Positions 47,640 to 55,756 of a stretch of 64,000 nucleotides of DNA are shown in pieces. The DNA lies in the NCBI GenBank assembly GCA_019639255.1, contig JAHBSF010000018.1:1-64000 (forward strand), given 5' to 3'. This DNA comes from Acidobacteriota bacterium. GTDB lineage: Bacteria > Acidobacteriota > Blastocatellia > RBC074. The translations under genes were made by a program, and so were the position numbers. Every line of letters begins with the position of its first letter. Position 1 is the first letter of the stretch. The notes under the pieces were generated by a model. It was not told the origin of the DNA. It saw only the letters and a program-made list of their open reading frames with translations, and searched no databases.

Positions 47640-47717
47640 TTCAGTATTTCCTCATAGCCGGGGAATTTCCCGGCAACTCCCGGTTTAAATCACACCACAC
47701 GACTTCGGGACCAAAAA

Positions 47718-47815
47718 GATAGATAACGGAACAAACTAAATCAGACGGAAACTACGAAAATATTCAACTATTCCGTAATGTTCGTTTCATTTCGTCAGAT
47801 CCGTTATCTATCTTT
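47718..47815. repeat. GATAAC palindrome, copy 16 (orientation B, compensated arms)
   Basis: Left arm GATAGATAACGGAACAAAC, right arm CCGTTATCTATCTTTT. The usual GAGAGATAAC/GTTATCTCTC has become GATAGATAAC/GTTATCTATC on both sides, which keeps pairing. Left flank AAATCACACCACACGACTTCGGGAC matches copies 5 and 10. Confidence 0.9.
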
Positions 47816-47947
47816 TCGACAGGTTTTTCGAATTCACTCGGTTGCTCTGAGAAGGAATCTCTGAATGAACAATAAAACAGACGTCGAAATAATGGAACAG
47901 CCTAAATCAAATCACAGCAGAATGGTACACACAACGGAGTCTGCAAG

Positions 47948-47979
47948 TGGGTACGCACGCGCCCTCGCGTGCGTACCCA
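47948..47979. repeat. GTACGCACGC hairpin (14-bp perfect stem, 4-nt loop)
   Basis: TGGGTACGCACGCG, loop CCCT, then CGCGTGCGTACCCA. No T run follows on either strand, so a simple terminator is unlikely. It resembles REP-type hairpins built on GTACGCACGC. Only one copy in this window. Confidence 0.85.
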
Positions 47980-48059
47980 GTGATGCGTCCCAATGTTTCG
48001 TGGTCTGATTTAGCGTCAGCCGGGCCGGCGGCGCAAGGAGTCTCCATATAGAGGTTCAA

Positions 48060-48089
48060 TTGACCTTTCAAGAAGTAATCGGGTAATGT
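48060..48089 (+). promoter_or_regulatory. Possible promoter of the M20 peptidase gene
   Basis: TTGACC (48060-48065), 18 bp, TAATGT (48084-48089), about 90 nt before the ATG at 48184. By eye only. Confidence 0.25.
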
Positions 48090-48183
48090 TTGCCGCACTT
48101 CAATTTTTGGTTGGAATTCCGGCGGAAATTTTATGCCAGGGCGGCCTGAGGCGCCGCCTCTTTGCAATGGGGAACATTTCATT

Positions 48184-49500
48184 ATGCCTTCGAGCAAGCC
48201 GCTGATAGTTGCGATTTTGTTTGTTTTCACAATTGCCGGGCGTGCGGGTTTGCCTGTTGACGGCTATGCAAAGACCGAACTTTCGGATCGGGACCGGGAA
48301 ATAGCGCGCCTTGCGGAATCCATTCGAGCCACAGTTGTGGCGTTGAGGCGAGATTTTCACCAGCATCCGGAGCTTTCTAATCGCGAAAGTCGGACCGGAC
48401 AGGTAATTGCGGCGAGGCTGAGAGAACTCGGGCTTGATTCGGTGCAGACATCGGTAGCCGGCCACGGCGTTATCGGATTACTCAAGGGCGGAAAACCCGG
48501 GCCGGTCGTTGCGCTCAGAGCCGATATGGATGCGCTGCCGATTCTCGAAACAATCGATGTCCCATACAAATCGCGCAACGTCGGCGTAAAACATGCCTGC
48601 GGACACGACGTGCATATGTCGGTTGCATTGGGCGTTGCCGAGGTGCTGTCCAAAATGCGCGCGGATATCGGGGGATCTGTAAAGTTCATCTTCCAGCCCG
48701 CCGAGGAAGGCCCTCCGCCGGATGAGGAGGGCGGCGCAGCGCTGTTGATAAAACAGGGGGGGCTGGATAATCCGCGACCGTCTGCGATATTCGGCTTGCA
48801 CGTGATGCCGAACATCGAGGTCGGCAAAATCGGGTATAACTCGGGGCCGGCTATGGCGTCATCGGATCGGTTTACGATAAAGGTGCGCGGACAAAAAGTT
48901 CACGGCGCATATCCGCACGACGGCGTAGACGCAGCCGTGATTGCGGCCGAATGCATACTCGCTCTTCAAACGATTCGAAGCAGGCGGATCGATACACAGG
49001 AACCGCTCGTGATTACGATCGGTAGCGTGCACGGCGGAAATCGTTTCAACATCATAACCGACGAGGTTGTGATGGAAGGCACGATGAGGACCCTGAGCGA
49101 ATCCGTACGAAGTCGTGCGCAGCAACTTATGAATCAGATCCTACAGGGAGTGACCTCTGCGCACGGCGGATCTTTCGACATTTCGTGGGGGCGGAACAAT
49201 CCCGTGACTTACAATGACCCGGCCCTTGTCGAGGCTTCATTGCCTACTCTGCGACGAATTTTGGGTTCGGAGAACGTAATCAATCCAAGGCCGCAAATGG
49301 GCGCCGAGGATTTCTCGGAATACCAAAGGATAATACCAGGCTTTTTTTATTTTCTGGGCGTCGGCAATCCCGCCAGGGGCATTACCGCAATGATCCATAC
49401 GCCGGAATTCGATGTGGATGAGGAAAGCCTGGTAATCGGCGTTAAAGTGATGGCATCCGTGGTATGCGATTATCTGGATCGAACCGCAGCAGCAAAATAG
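48184..49500 (+). CDS. Exported M20-family amidohydrolase (carboxypeptidase/aminoacylase type)
   Basis: 438 residues. Signal peptide to about 22-30, so probably periplasmic. Zinc ligands of the M20D group are seen: DMDALPI (first Asp), HACGHDVHMSV, QPAEEG, and MGAEDFSEY with the final His in MIHTPEF. The dimerisation domain is at MASSDRFTIKVRGQKVHGAYPHDGVDA. Relatives cleave N-acyl amino acids, hippurate or indole-acetyl amino acids. The substrate here is unknown; an exported form suggests use of peptides or N-acyl compounds from outside. The ATG at 48184 with GGGGAACA upstream was preferred to 48133. Confidence 0.92.
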   Translation: MPSSKPLIVAILFVFTIAGRAGLPVDGYAKTELSDRDREIARLAESIRATVVALRRDFHQHPELSNRESRTGQVIAARLRELGLDSVQTSVAGHGVIGLLKGGKPGPVVALRADMDALPILETIDVPYKSRNVGVKHACGHDVHMSVALGVAEVLSKMRADIGGSVKFIFQPAEEGPPPDEEGGAALLIKQGGLDNPRPSAIFGLHVMPNIEVGKIGYNSGPAMASSDRFTIKVRGQKVHGAYPHDGVDAAVIAAECILALQTIRSRRIDTQEPLVITIGSVHGGNRFNIITDEVVMEGTMRTLSESVRSRAQQLMNQILQGVTSAHGGSFDISWGRNNPVTYNDPALVEASLPTLRRILGSENVINPRPQMGAEDFSEYQRIIPGFFYFLGVGNPARGITAMIHTPEFDVDEESLVIGVKVMASVVCDYLDRTAAAK

Positions 49501-49558
49501 CTCCTGCCGACTTCCGGACGCTCCGCCGGATTTACGATTGCGACCCGAAAGGATTCGA

Positions 49559-49909
49559 TCAGCCGGGAGGCCATGTCATTTTTCTGCCTCCCAGTAGATG
49601 CAGATGAAGGTGCTGTACCGATTGACCGCCGTCTTCACCAGTGTTGACCACCGTCCGAAAGCCCGTTTCTGCGATGCCAATCTGATTGGCGATTTTTGAC
49701 GCGAGTCGAAGCAAATGGCCGAGCAATGGTTCGTCTCCCCGCGCGGCGTCGTTGAGTGAATCCATATGTTCACGAGGGGCTATAAGAACATGCGACGGCG
49801 CCTTCGGATCTACGTCGGTAAATGCTACTGCAAGCTCGTCCTTGTATATGATATTGGAAGGCGCGTCTCCCGCTGCAATCCGGCAAAAAATACAACTGTT
49901 CTCGGCCAT
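49559..49909 (-). CDS. HIT family nucleotide hydrolase
   Basis: 116 residues. Histidine-triad proteins hydrolyse purine nucleoside phosphoramidates and similar AMP conjugates. The triad is QHLHLHLLGG; the N-terminus CIFCRIAAGD has the usual Cys pair of HinT-like proteins; AFTDVDPKAPSHVLIAPREH is also typical. AAGGAGAACAC lies just before the ATG at 49909, which fixes the start although the frame is open to 50005. It is divergent from the FG-GAP gene and converges on the M20 peptidase gene. Confidence 0.92.
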   Translation of the reverse strand: MAENSCIFCRIAAGDAPSNIIYKDELAVAFTDVDPKAPSHVLIAPREHMDSLNDAARGDEPLLGHLLRLASKIANQIGIAETGFRTVVNTGEDGGQSVQHLHLHLLGGRKMTWPPG

Positions 49910-50072
49910 GTGTTCTCCTTTAAGAATATCTGACGCGTTGATACTAACATAAAAGATGATCGCCGCAAGGTTTTGCGAGGATGGCGTTTGAGTGCGACGC
50001 ATCATAATGGTTCATCACTATTGTTTATCACTGGTGATCGGGCAATCATGGTTTCGAGGGGAGGTCGGCAAC

Positions 50073-53039
50073 GTGGGCATTAATGCTTCGCTGCAAAGCA
50101 AAACCATCAGTGGGGCGCGAAGATTTTTATCTTCAACTGCATTCGTATTCATACTTTTGCTTGCGGCGTGGATTCCCGTAATACGCGATGTCGGCGCGAG
50201 TGGTGTTGGATCTGAAACCGGGAATGTACAGGTATCCGGATGCGGCAGCTTGAGCTTTCGGGTTGCCGGTTCGATTCCGGCTGGAGAGTCGCCCTATACG
50301 GTTGTCACGGCTGATTTCAACCTCGATTCAATTCCGGACATAGCCGCAGCGAATTACGTTGCCGACAATGTTGCAGTTCTGCTGGGCGACGGTTTCGGTG
50401 GGTTTACTCCAGCCGAATTTTTTCCGGCGCACATCGGGCCCAGTGTGCTGATCGCTGCGGATTTCAACGGCGACGGGCGTGTTGATCTGGCCGTCGGCAA
50501 CGAAGACTCGCAGGACATTTCGATTCTGCTTTCACAGGGCAACGGCAGGTTTGAAGCTCCGGTTCATTTTGCCCTCGACGGCGTTCCGGCGTCGATTGCA
50601 GCAGGTGATCTTAACCGGGACGGCGCGCCTGATATAGCGGTCAGTATATTTGATTCGCCGCAGGTTCGTATACTTCTGGGCGTCGGCGATGGTTCATTCG
50701 GGTCGCCCGTATCGTTTAACGCCGGGGGCGAACCAAGAGGCATTCTGATCGCAGATACGAATGATGACCAGAACCCGGATCTGATTGTCGCCGATTACGG
50801 CGGAGATACGCTGTCAATCCTTCGCGGAGACGGTACGGGCGGTTTTGCGCCGCCGGAAACGCTTACGGTCGGCGTCGGCCCATTTGGCGTATTTGCTGTT
50901 GATCTGAACATGGATGGGCGTCCTGACCTGGTTTCAGCGAATGATTTGAGCGACACCATAACTGTTCTGATCTCGCAACCCGGCGGAGGATTTGCTTCTC
51001 CGGCGTCGTACTCCGTCGGTTCCAGACCCGGGGCCGTGGTGGCGGGCGATTTTGATGGGGATGGTCGCGCTGATCTTGCAACCGCGAATTTTGGCTCAGC
51101 CGATGTTACGCTGCTGTTGGGAGACGCGGGCGGAGGCTTCAATGTAGCGGGCAATTTCGGCGCGGGGCTGAATGCAAACTCTCTGGCCACGGACGATTTC
51201 AACGGAGACGGACGTCCCGATATTGTTTCGGCCAATATAGGCTCCAGCGATATTTCACTCCTGCTTGCGGGCGATATGGGCCAACTTTCCGGCGCCTTGC
51301 ACCTGAAGCTCAACCTGACGGCGAGTTCAATTACAACCGCGGATTTCAACGCCGATTCAATCCCGGACCTTGCTGTTGCGGATGCGAGTGCTGGTGAGGT
51401 GGCGGTTTTCATCGGACGGTCCGGGGGTGGGTTTGAAAGCCCGGTAACGATCCCCTTAACGGTATTACCGACTTCGATCACGGCGGCGGACTTCAATGGC
51501 GACGGAAGGCCGGATATCGCAACTGCGAATGAAATTACGAGTAATGTTTCGATACTCATCAATAACGGAATGGGCGGATTCGATGCATCCGCCCTCTTTC
51601 CAGTCGATACTGCGCCGAGCGCAATCGCAGCGGGTTTAGTAAACGGCGATGACAGGATTGATCTGATTGTCGCAAGCCGCCAGGCAAACACCGTCACCGT
51701 ATTGCTGGGCAGTGCAATCGCAGGTTTTGCGCCTCAGCCTCCGGTAAACGTGGGCGACGGTCCGGCTGCAATTGCACTCGCCGACCTGAATGGGGACGGC
51801 GCGCTCGATCTTGCGGTTGCCAATGAACAGAGCGACACCGTTTCGGTATTGCTCGGCATGGGCACAGGCGAGTTTGGTGCATTATCGACTCTTCAAACAG
51901 GAGACATGCCGGTAGCACTACGATTCGGGGATTTTGACGGCGACGGGCATTTGGATCTGGCAACAGCCAACTTCGGTTCGGATTCGGTTGCGATCTTTTC
52001 GGGTAATGGGCAGGGTGGATTCAACATGTCACGGACACTTCCGATTATCGCAGGACCCTCCGGGATTGAAACAGGCGATTGGAACGGGGACGGCCATCTG
52101 GACCTTGCAATTACGGCAAATTCCACGTCCGAGTCGGTCATTGTTTTCGGCGACGGAACCGGTGGGTTCAGCCCGGAATTTCGTTTTCCGGCAATTTTCG
52201 ACCCGATCCAGTTGATTGCGGCGGATTTTAACCGGGACGGCCGAACCGATCTTGCCGTGGCCAATGCAGGCGGCGGGTTCGTACAGATCCTTTACAATAT
52301 CTGCTCTGGACTCGCCCGTACGGTCACGACTGTAAGTGCTGCGAGTTTCAGAGCTGAGACCGTTGCTACCGAATCCATAGTAGCCGCTTTCGGCGTGGAT
52401 CTCGCTGTAACGACTCTACCTGCGACCGGACTTCCTCTTCCGTCCAGGTTGGGTGGGACCGAAGTAACGGTAACAGATCGTTTCGGCGTCGAGCGGAAAT
52501 CACTTCTGTTTTTTGTATCGCCTTTCCAGATCAACTATCAGATACCGGAAGGCACGGCAATCGGGCCGGCCGTAGTTAAGGCGACGAGCGCAAACGGAAC
52601 TACATCGCTGGGTCAAGTGCAGATTTCCGATACAGCACCCGGAGTTTTCTCCGCCAGCGCAGACGGCACAGGGGTGGCTTCAGCCCTGGTCATACGGGTT
52701 CTTGCGGACAACACACAGCAGTTCGAAGGTTCGGCGCGGTTTGATCCCGATGCCGGAAGATTCGTGCCGGCGCCGATTCGTCTGGGGCCGCCCGAAGAAA
52801 GGATATTTGTTGCGTTTTTCGGCACCGGGATCAGGTTCCGGAGCGATGCAACGAATGTCTCGGTTCGTATGGGAGATCGCACATTGCCGGTTTTATACGC
52901 AGGCCCACAGGGTGTGTTTGTCGGTCAGGATCAGGTTAATGTAGAAATTCCCAAGGATATGCCGCTCGGCGGCGAGGTCTCATTTGTAGTTGTTGTCGAC
53001 GGAGTGGAAGCGAATACCATAACGCTCACGTTCGAATGA
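50073..53039 (+). CDS. Secreted FG-GAP/VCBS repeat protein with Solibacter-type C-terminal domain
   Basis: 988 residues. Signal sequence near residues 18-35 (FLSSTAFVFILLLAAWIPVI). Then about twelve to fourteen repeats of ~45-60 residues, each with the calcium-binding-like D-F-N-x-D-G/S-x-x-D-I/L motif (DFNGDGRPDIVSAN) and a strand such as VSVLLGMGTGEFG; together one or two beta-propellers. The last ~230 residues (PFQINYQIPEGTAIGPA, QVNVEIPKDMPLGG) fit the ~215-residue C-terminal domain known from Solibacter (TIGR03437). Probably a surface adhesin or secreted binding protein. The GTG at 50073 has GAGGGGAGG 8 nt upstream and was preferred to 49992. Confidence 0.9.
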   Translation: MGINASLQSKTISGARRFLSSTAFVFILLLAAWIPVIRDVGASGVGSETGNVQVSGCGSLSFRVAGSIPAGESPYTVVTADFNLDSIPDIAAANYVADNVAVLLGDGFGGFTPAEFFPAHIGPSVLIAADFNGDGRVDLAVGNEDSQDISILLSQGNGRFEAPVHFALDGVPASIAAGDLNRDGAPDIAVSIFDSPQVRILLGVGDGSFGSPVSFNAGGEPRGILIADTNDDQNPDLIVADYGGDTLSILRGDGTGGFAPPETLTVGVGPFGVFAVDLNMDGRPDLVSANDLSDTITVLISQPGGGFASPASYSVGSRPGAVVAGDFDGDGRADLATANFGSADVTLLLGDAGGGFNVAGNFGAGLNANSLATDDFNGDGRPDIVSANIGSSDISLLLAGDMGQLSGALHLKLNLTASSITTADFNADSIPDLAVADASAGEVAVFIGRSGGGFESPVTIPLTVLPTSITAADFNGDGRPDIATANEITSNVSILINNGMGGFDASALFPVDTAPSAIAAGLVNGDDRIDLIVASRQANTVTVLLGSAIAGFAPQPPVNVGDGPAAIALADLNGDGALDLAVANEQSDTVSVLLGMGTGEFGALSTLQTGDMPVALRFGDFDGDGHLDLATANFGSDSVAIFSGNGQGGFNMSRTLPIIAGPSGIETGDWNGDGHLDLAITANSTSESVIVFGDGTGGFSPEFRFPAIFDPIQLIAADFNRDGRTDLAVANAGGGFVQILYNICSGLARTVTTVSAASFRAETVATESIVAAFGVDLAVTTLPATGLPLPSRLGGTEVTVTDRFGVERKSLLFFVSPFQINYQIPEGTAIGPAVVKATSANGTTSLGQVQISDTAPGVFSASADGTGVASALVIRVLADNTQQFEGSARFDPDAGRFVPAPIRLGPPEERIFVAFFGTGIRFRSDATNVSVRMGDRTLPVLYAGPQGVFVGQDQVNVEIPKDMPLGGEVSFVVVVDGVEANTITLTFE

Positions 53040-53129
53040 TGCGGAGGAGCAACCTCAGGGTTGACCATACCTGTTCAAGCTGTGTAAAGATGTCATAAGC
53101 CCCAATTGTAGGGCGCGGATGCGAAACGG

Positions 53130-54014
53130 ATGAAAAGGCGTCAAGAACTAATTTGGATCTGCATAGCGATGCTTGCCGCATATGCGATACCAGCCGCTTT
53201 GTTTCGATCCGTCGGCGCAAGCCTTGCCCCCGAAAAGTTTTCAACCCGTATCTCCCCGGCTCAAGAGCCTGTTTTAGTTCCCGCTCCTTCACGCATTCCC
53301 ACCTTTGGCTATGAAGTGGTAAACGTATATCCGCACGACCGCCAGGCCTTTACACAGGGGCTTGTCTACCACGATGGATTTCTTTATGAGAGCACCGGAC
53401 TGAACGGACGGTCTTCGCTTAGAAAAGTGGAACTTGAAACGGGCGAAGTATTGAAGATCGTCAACCTCGACAACATATATTTCGGCGAGGGCCTCGCGCT
53501 AATGGATGGGAAGGCCTTTCAGCTTACCTGGCTGTCGCAGATCGGATTTGTTTACGACCGGGATACGTTCGAACGTCAGGGTACATTTTCCTATACGGGA
53601 GAAGGGTGGGGATTAACTCACGACGGACGCTCGCTGATTATGAGCGACGGCAGCGAAACGATTCGCTTTCTCGATCCATCTACGTTCCAGGTCAGGCGAA
53701 CACTCAGAGTGCTTGTGGGGAATGCGCCGGTCCAAAGGCTGAACGAACTCGAATATATCGATGGAGAAATTTGGGCCAATATCTGGCTTACGGACCGGAT
53801 TGTCCGTATTTCTCCCGAATCGGGGCGCGTAATCGCCTGGGTAGATCTGGCGGGACTTCTGCCGCTTGCTGACCGCAGTCCCCCAGTAGACGTTCTTAAC
53901 GGGATTGCCTGGGACGCCGAGGGCAGACGCCTGTTTGTAACCGGCAAGTTATGGCCCAAGCTCTTCGAAATTCTGCTTAAGCCAAATCGAGAGCCGATAA
54001 TAAAAAGGAACTGA
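53130..54014 (+). CDS. Glutaminyl-peptide cyclotransferase (plant/bacterial propeller type)
   Basis: 294 residues. Five-bladed beta-propeller enzyme that makes N-terminal pyroglutamate on exported proteins. Signal/anchor helix about 8-25; conserved YEVVNVYPHDRQAFTQGLVYHDGFLYESTGLNGRSSLRKV, GEGLALMDGKAFQLTWL, GEGWGLTHDGRSLIMSDGS, LNELEYIDGEIWANIWLTD, and DVLNGIAWDAEGRRLFVTGKLWP are all family hallmarks. It follows the FG-GAP gene on the same strand after 90 nt. Several exported proteins here have Gln just after the predicted cleavage site, so targets are plausible. Confidence 0.93.
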   Translation: MKRRQELIWICIAMLAAYAIPAALFRSVGASLAPEKFSTRISPAQEPVLVPAPSRIPTFGYEVVNVYPHDRQAFTQGLVYHDGFLYESTGLNGRSSLRKVELETGEVLKIVNLDNIYFGEGLALMDGKAFQLTWLSQIGFVYDRDTFERQGTFSYTGEGWGLTHDGRSLIMSDGSETIRFLDPSTFQVRRTLRVLVGNAPVQRLNELEYIDGEIWANIWLTDRIVRISPESGRVIAWVDLAGLLPLADRSPPVDVLNGIAWDAEGRRLFVTGKLWPKLFEILLKPNREPIIKRN

Positions 54015-54029
54015 ACAAAGGGCGCAAGT

Positions 54030-54104
54030 AACGCGGAACAAATGGAATAAACGGAATGAGTTCCAGTAGGGGAGTCATTCCGTTTATTCCATTTGTTCCG
54101 CGTT
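54030..54104. terminator. 30-bp perfect inverted repeat, copy 17, terminator-like variant of the GATAAC palindrome
   Basis: 54030-54059 is the exact complement of 54075-54104 with a 15-nt loop; the right arm is followed by a T run (GCGTTTTTCC). The wording CGGAACAAATGGAATAAACGGAA is that of the GATAAC family, but the loop is different. It lies 15 nt behind the glutaminyl cyclase stop and can serve as its terminator. Confidence 0.8.
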
Positions 54105-54195
54105 TTTCCGTGTTCCGCTAATTATTTTCGGGAACTTTCACGGAGCTTTTTCCGAAATGTGAGCAGCGGCAGAATGATCGCAATCGTGAAGACTT

Positions 54196-54819
54196 ATGAC
54201 CGGTGAACCTACTAGATCCGACGAGGAACTGTTGCGACACATGCTCGATGGAGATGAAGAAGCTTTTGCGGCTCTTTATCGGCGTCGGCGGACTTCGGTG
54301 TACAGGTTTGCGCTGCAGATGTGCGGATCCGACGCTACGGCGGAGGACGTGACGCAGGATGTATTTCTCGCGCTTATATCGTCCGCTGCGTCATTTGATT
54401 CCGAAAAGGGGAAACTATCATCGTTCCTTTTCGGCATTGCCCGCAATCATCTGTTGCGGCGGGTTGAACGTGATCGTCGATTTACACAGCTTGATGACGG
54501 GGACGGCGAGTCCGAGTCTTCGTTTCTGGATGCCGGCGATGAGTTTAATCCGCTTGCGAACCTTGCCAGGGGAGAGATTGTAGATTCAATGCGCCGGGCC
54601 GTGCTCGCATTGCCGCCTCACTACCGCGAAGCGGTCGTTTTATGCGATCTGCACGATATGAGCTATGTGGATGCCGCCGGTGTAATTGGTTGCGCTGTTG
54701 GTACGATACGCTCAAGATTGCACAGGGCTCGTGCGATGCTTTTGGACAAATTGCGTACACATGAAGGTTTGGAGCTGCCGCGTTCAGTTGCAAGCGGAGC
54801 AATAAAGGGGCGGTTATGA
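54196..54819 (+). CDS. ECF-type RNA polymerase sigma factor
   Basis: 207 residues. Region 2 with FALQMCGSDATAEDVTQDVFLALIS, region 4 with ALPPHYREAVVLCDLHDMSYVDAAGVIGCAVGTIRSRLHRAR. An acidic linker (LDDGDGESESSFLDAGDE) lies between them. The stop overlaps the anti-sigma start as ATGA. GGAACTTT at 54131 could be an ECF-type -35 element for self-control, but no clear -10 was seen. Its regulon probably includes the TonB-domain gene behind the anti-sigma gene. Confidence 0.93.
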   Translation: MTGEPTRSDEELLRHMLDGDEEAFAALYRRRRTSVYRFALQMCGSDATAEDVTQDVFLALISSAASFDSEKGKLSSFLFGIARNHLLRRVERDRRFTQLDDGDGESESSFLDAGDEFNPLANLARGEIVDSMRRAVLALPPHYREAVVLCDLHDMSYVDAAGVIGCAVGTIRSRLHRARAMLLDKLRTHEGLELPRSVASGAIKGRL

Positions 54820-55625
54820 ATTGCCGGGAATTTTCAGGGATAGTGACGGATCTGGCGGGTTGTAGCTTGATGGACGCCTCGATGCGCTCTTCGGGATTTC
54901 ATCACGCGAAAGATTGCAGCAGGTGCGCCTCACGGCTCGATGCCGAACGCGCTTTGGTAGAGGGTTTGAGAGTGCTGGCGGCGGCAGATTCAGAAAGGAT
55001 GCCGGAGTTTTCGGAATTTTCAGAACAGGCGCTCCGTGCTGAGTTCCGGCGCAGGCAGGCTGCTGCAGCAAGCCGTTCCCAAAGTATAACGGTAGGAAGC
55101 GGGGCGGCGCGCAGAATACTGCCGTATGCGGCGGCGGTTGCGCTCCTGTTGGGCGGGCTGCTTGCCGCAGTATTTACCGACTTCCGGAGTGACGTTAAAC
55201 CCGAAGCGGAGAGGATGGCGGGAACTGAGGCGCAGGTAAAGGCGCCGGCTGTGGAGGCAGGCCGGGATACGTCGGGAACTGATTCTAACGCCGAAGTTTC
55301 CCAAATTGCGGGAGGGCGGATGAAACAGACGCCTCGGAATCGCATTGCTGCGGATACGGACGATGAAAGTTTTGTGACGGTAAGTATCGGAGAGTTCTCT
55401 CGGTTGATTGATGAAGAGGAGGTGGCTACCGACTATTTGCCGCTGATTGTCGGAACAGAGGTTCCGCCGGTTGAAAACGGCCGGGTTATTCGCGTTCAAA
55501 TGCCGCGATCGGCGCTCGCTTCATTCGGGCTGCCTTTTGATCTGGAACGTGCCAACGAATCCGTGAAGGCGGATGTGCTGATGGGCGATGACGGACTCGC
55601 AAGAGCGGTGCGATTTGTCCGCTGA
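54816..55625 (+). CDS. Membrane anti-sigma factor with N-terminal zinc-binding motif
   Basis: 269 residues. HHAKDCSRC at 29-37 with Cys3 fits the HxxxCxxC motif of zinc anti-sigma (ZAS) domains. A single TM helix about 102-122 (YAAAVALLLGGLLAAVF) puts the remaining ~145 residues outside the cytoplasm. The extracytoplasmic part has FVTVSIGEFSRLIDEEE, YLPLIVGTE and MPRSALASFGLPF, which I do not recognise but which would be the sensor. Translationally coupled (ATGA) to the sigma gene, so it is the cognate anti-sigma factor. Confidence 0.85.
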   Translation: MNCREFSGIVTDLAGCSLMDASMRSSGFHHAKDCSRCASRLDAERALVEGLRVLAAADSERMPEFSEFSEQALRAEFRRRQAAAASRSQSITVGSGAARRILPYAAAVALLLGGLLAAVFTDFRSDVKPEAERMAGTEAQVKAPAVEAGRDTSGTDSNAEVSQIAGGRMKQTPRNRIAADTDDESFVTVSIGEFSRLIDEEEVATDYLPLIVGTEVPPVENGRVIRVQMPRSALASFGLPFDLERANESVKADVLMGDDGLARAVRFVR

Positions 55626-55650
55626 AAATACAGTTGGTTGGGACGGAAAA

Positions 55651-55720
55651 GTGAGATGACGGAACAAACGAAATGAAACGAAAATTACAGAGCATTCGAA
55701 TAATTTCGTGTGTTCCGTTA
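55651..55720. repeat. GATAAC palindrome, copy 18 (orientation A, right end eroded)
   Basis: Left GTGAGATGACGGAACAAACGAAAT, centre AAACGAAAATTACAGAGCATTCG, right arm shortened to CGTGTGTTCCGTTAT. The left flank GTTGGTTGGGACGGAAAAG is like the TTGGGAC flank of copies 5, 10 and 16. Tandem gap. Confidence 0.82.
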
Positions 55721-55756
55721 TTAAATGAAGAATGATTTCGGAAAGTGAGGAATTGG

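Larger units (their letters stand above)
47640..48183. other. Long divergent region with palindrome copy 16, a GC-rich hairpin and a promoter candidate
   Basis: About 540 bases. Contents from left: palindrome copy 16, a possible 47-codon frame at 47865-48008 that I do not accept as a gene, a 14-bp hairpin at 47948-47979, and a weak promoter at 48060-48089 for the M20 peptidase. Confidence 0.6.

Noticed and set aside
47865-48008. A 47-codon frame starting ATGAACAATAAAACAGAC with AAGGAAT upstream
   Set aside because: It reads through the GTACGCACGC hairpin, has no recognisable motif, and is the length expected by chance.
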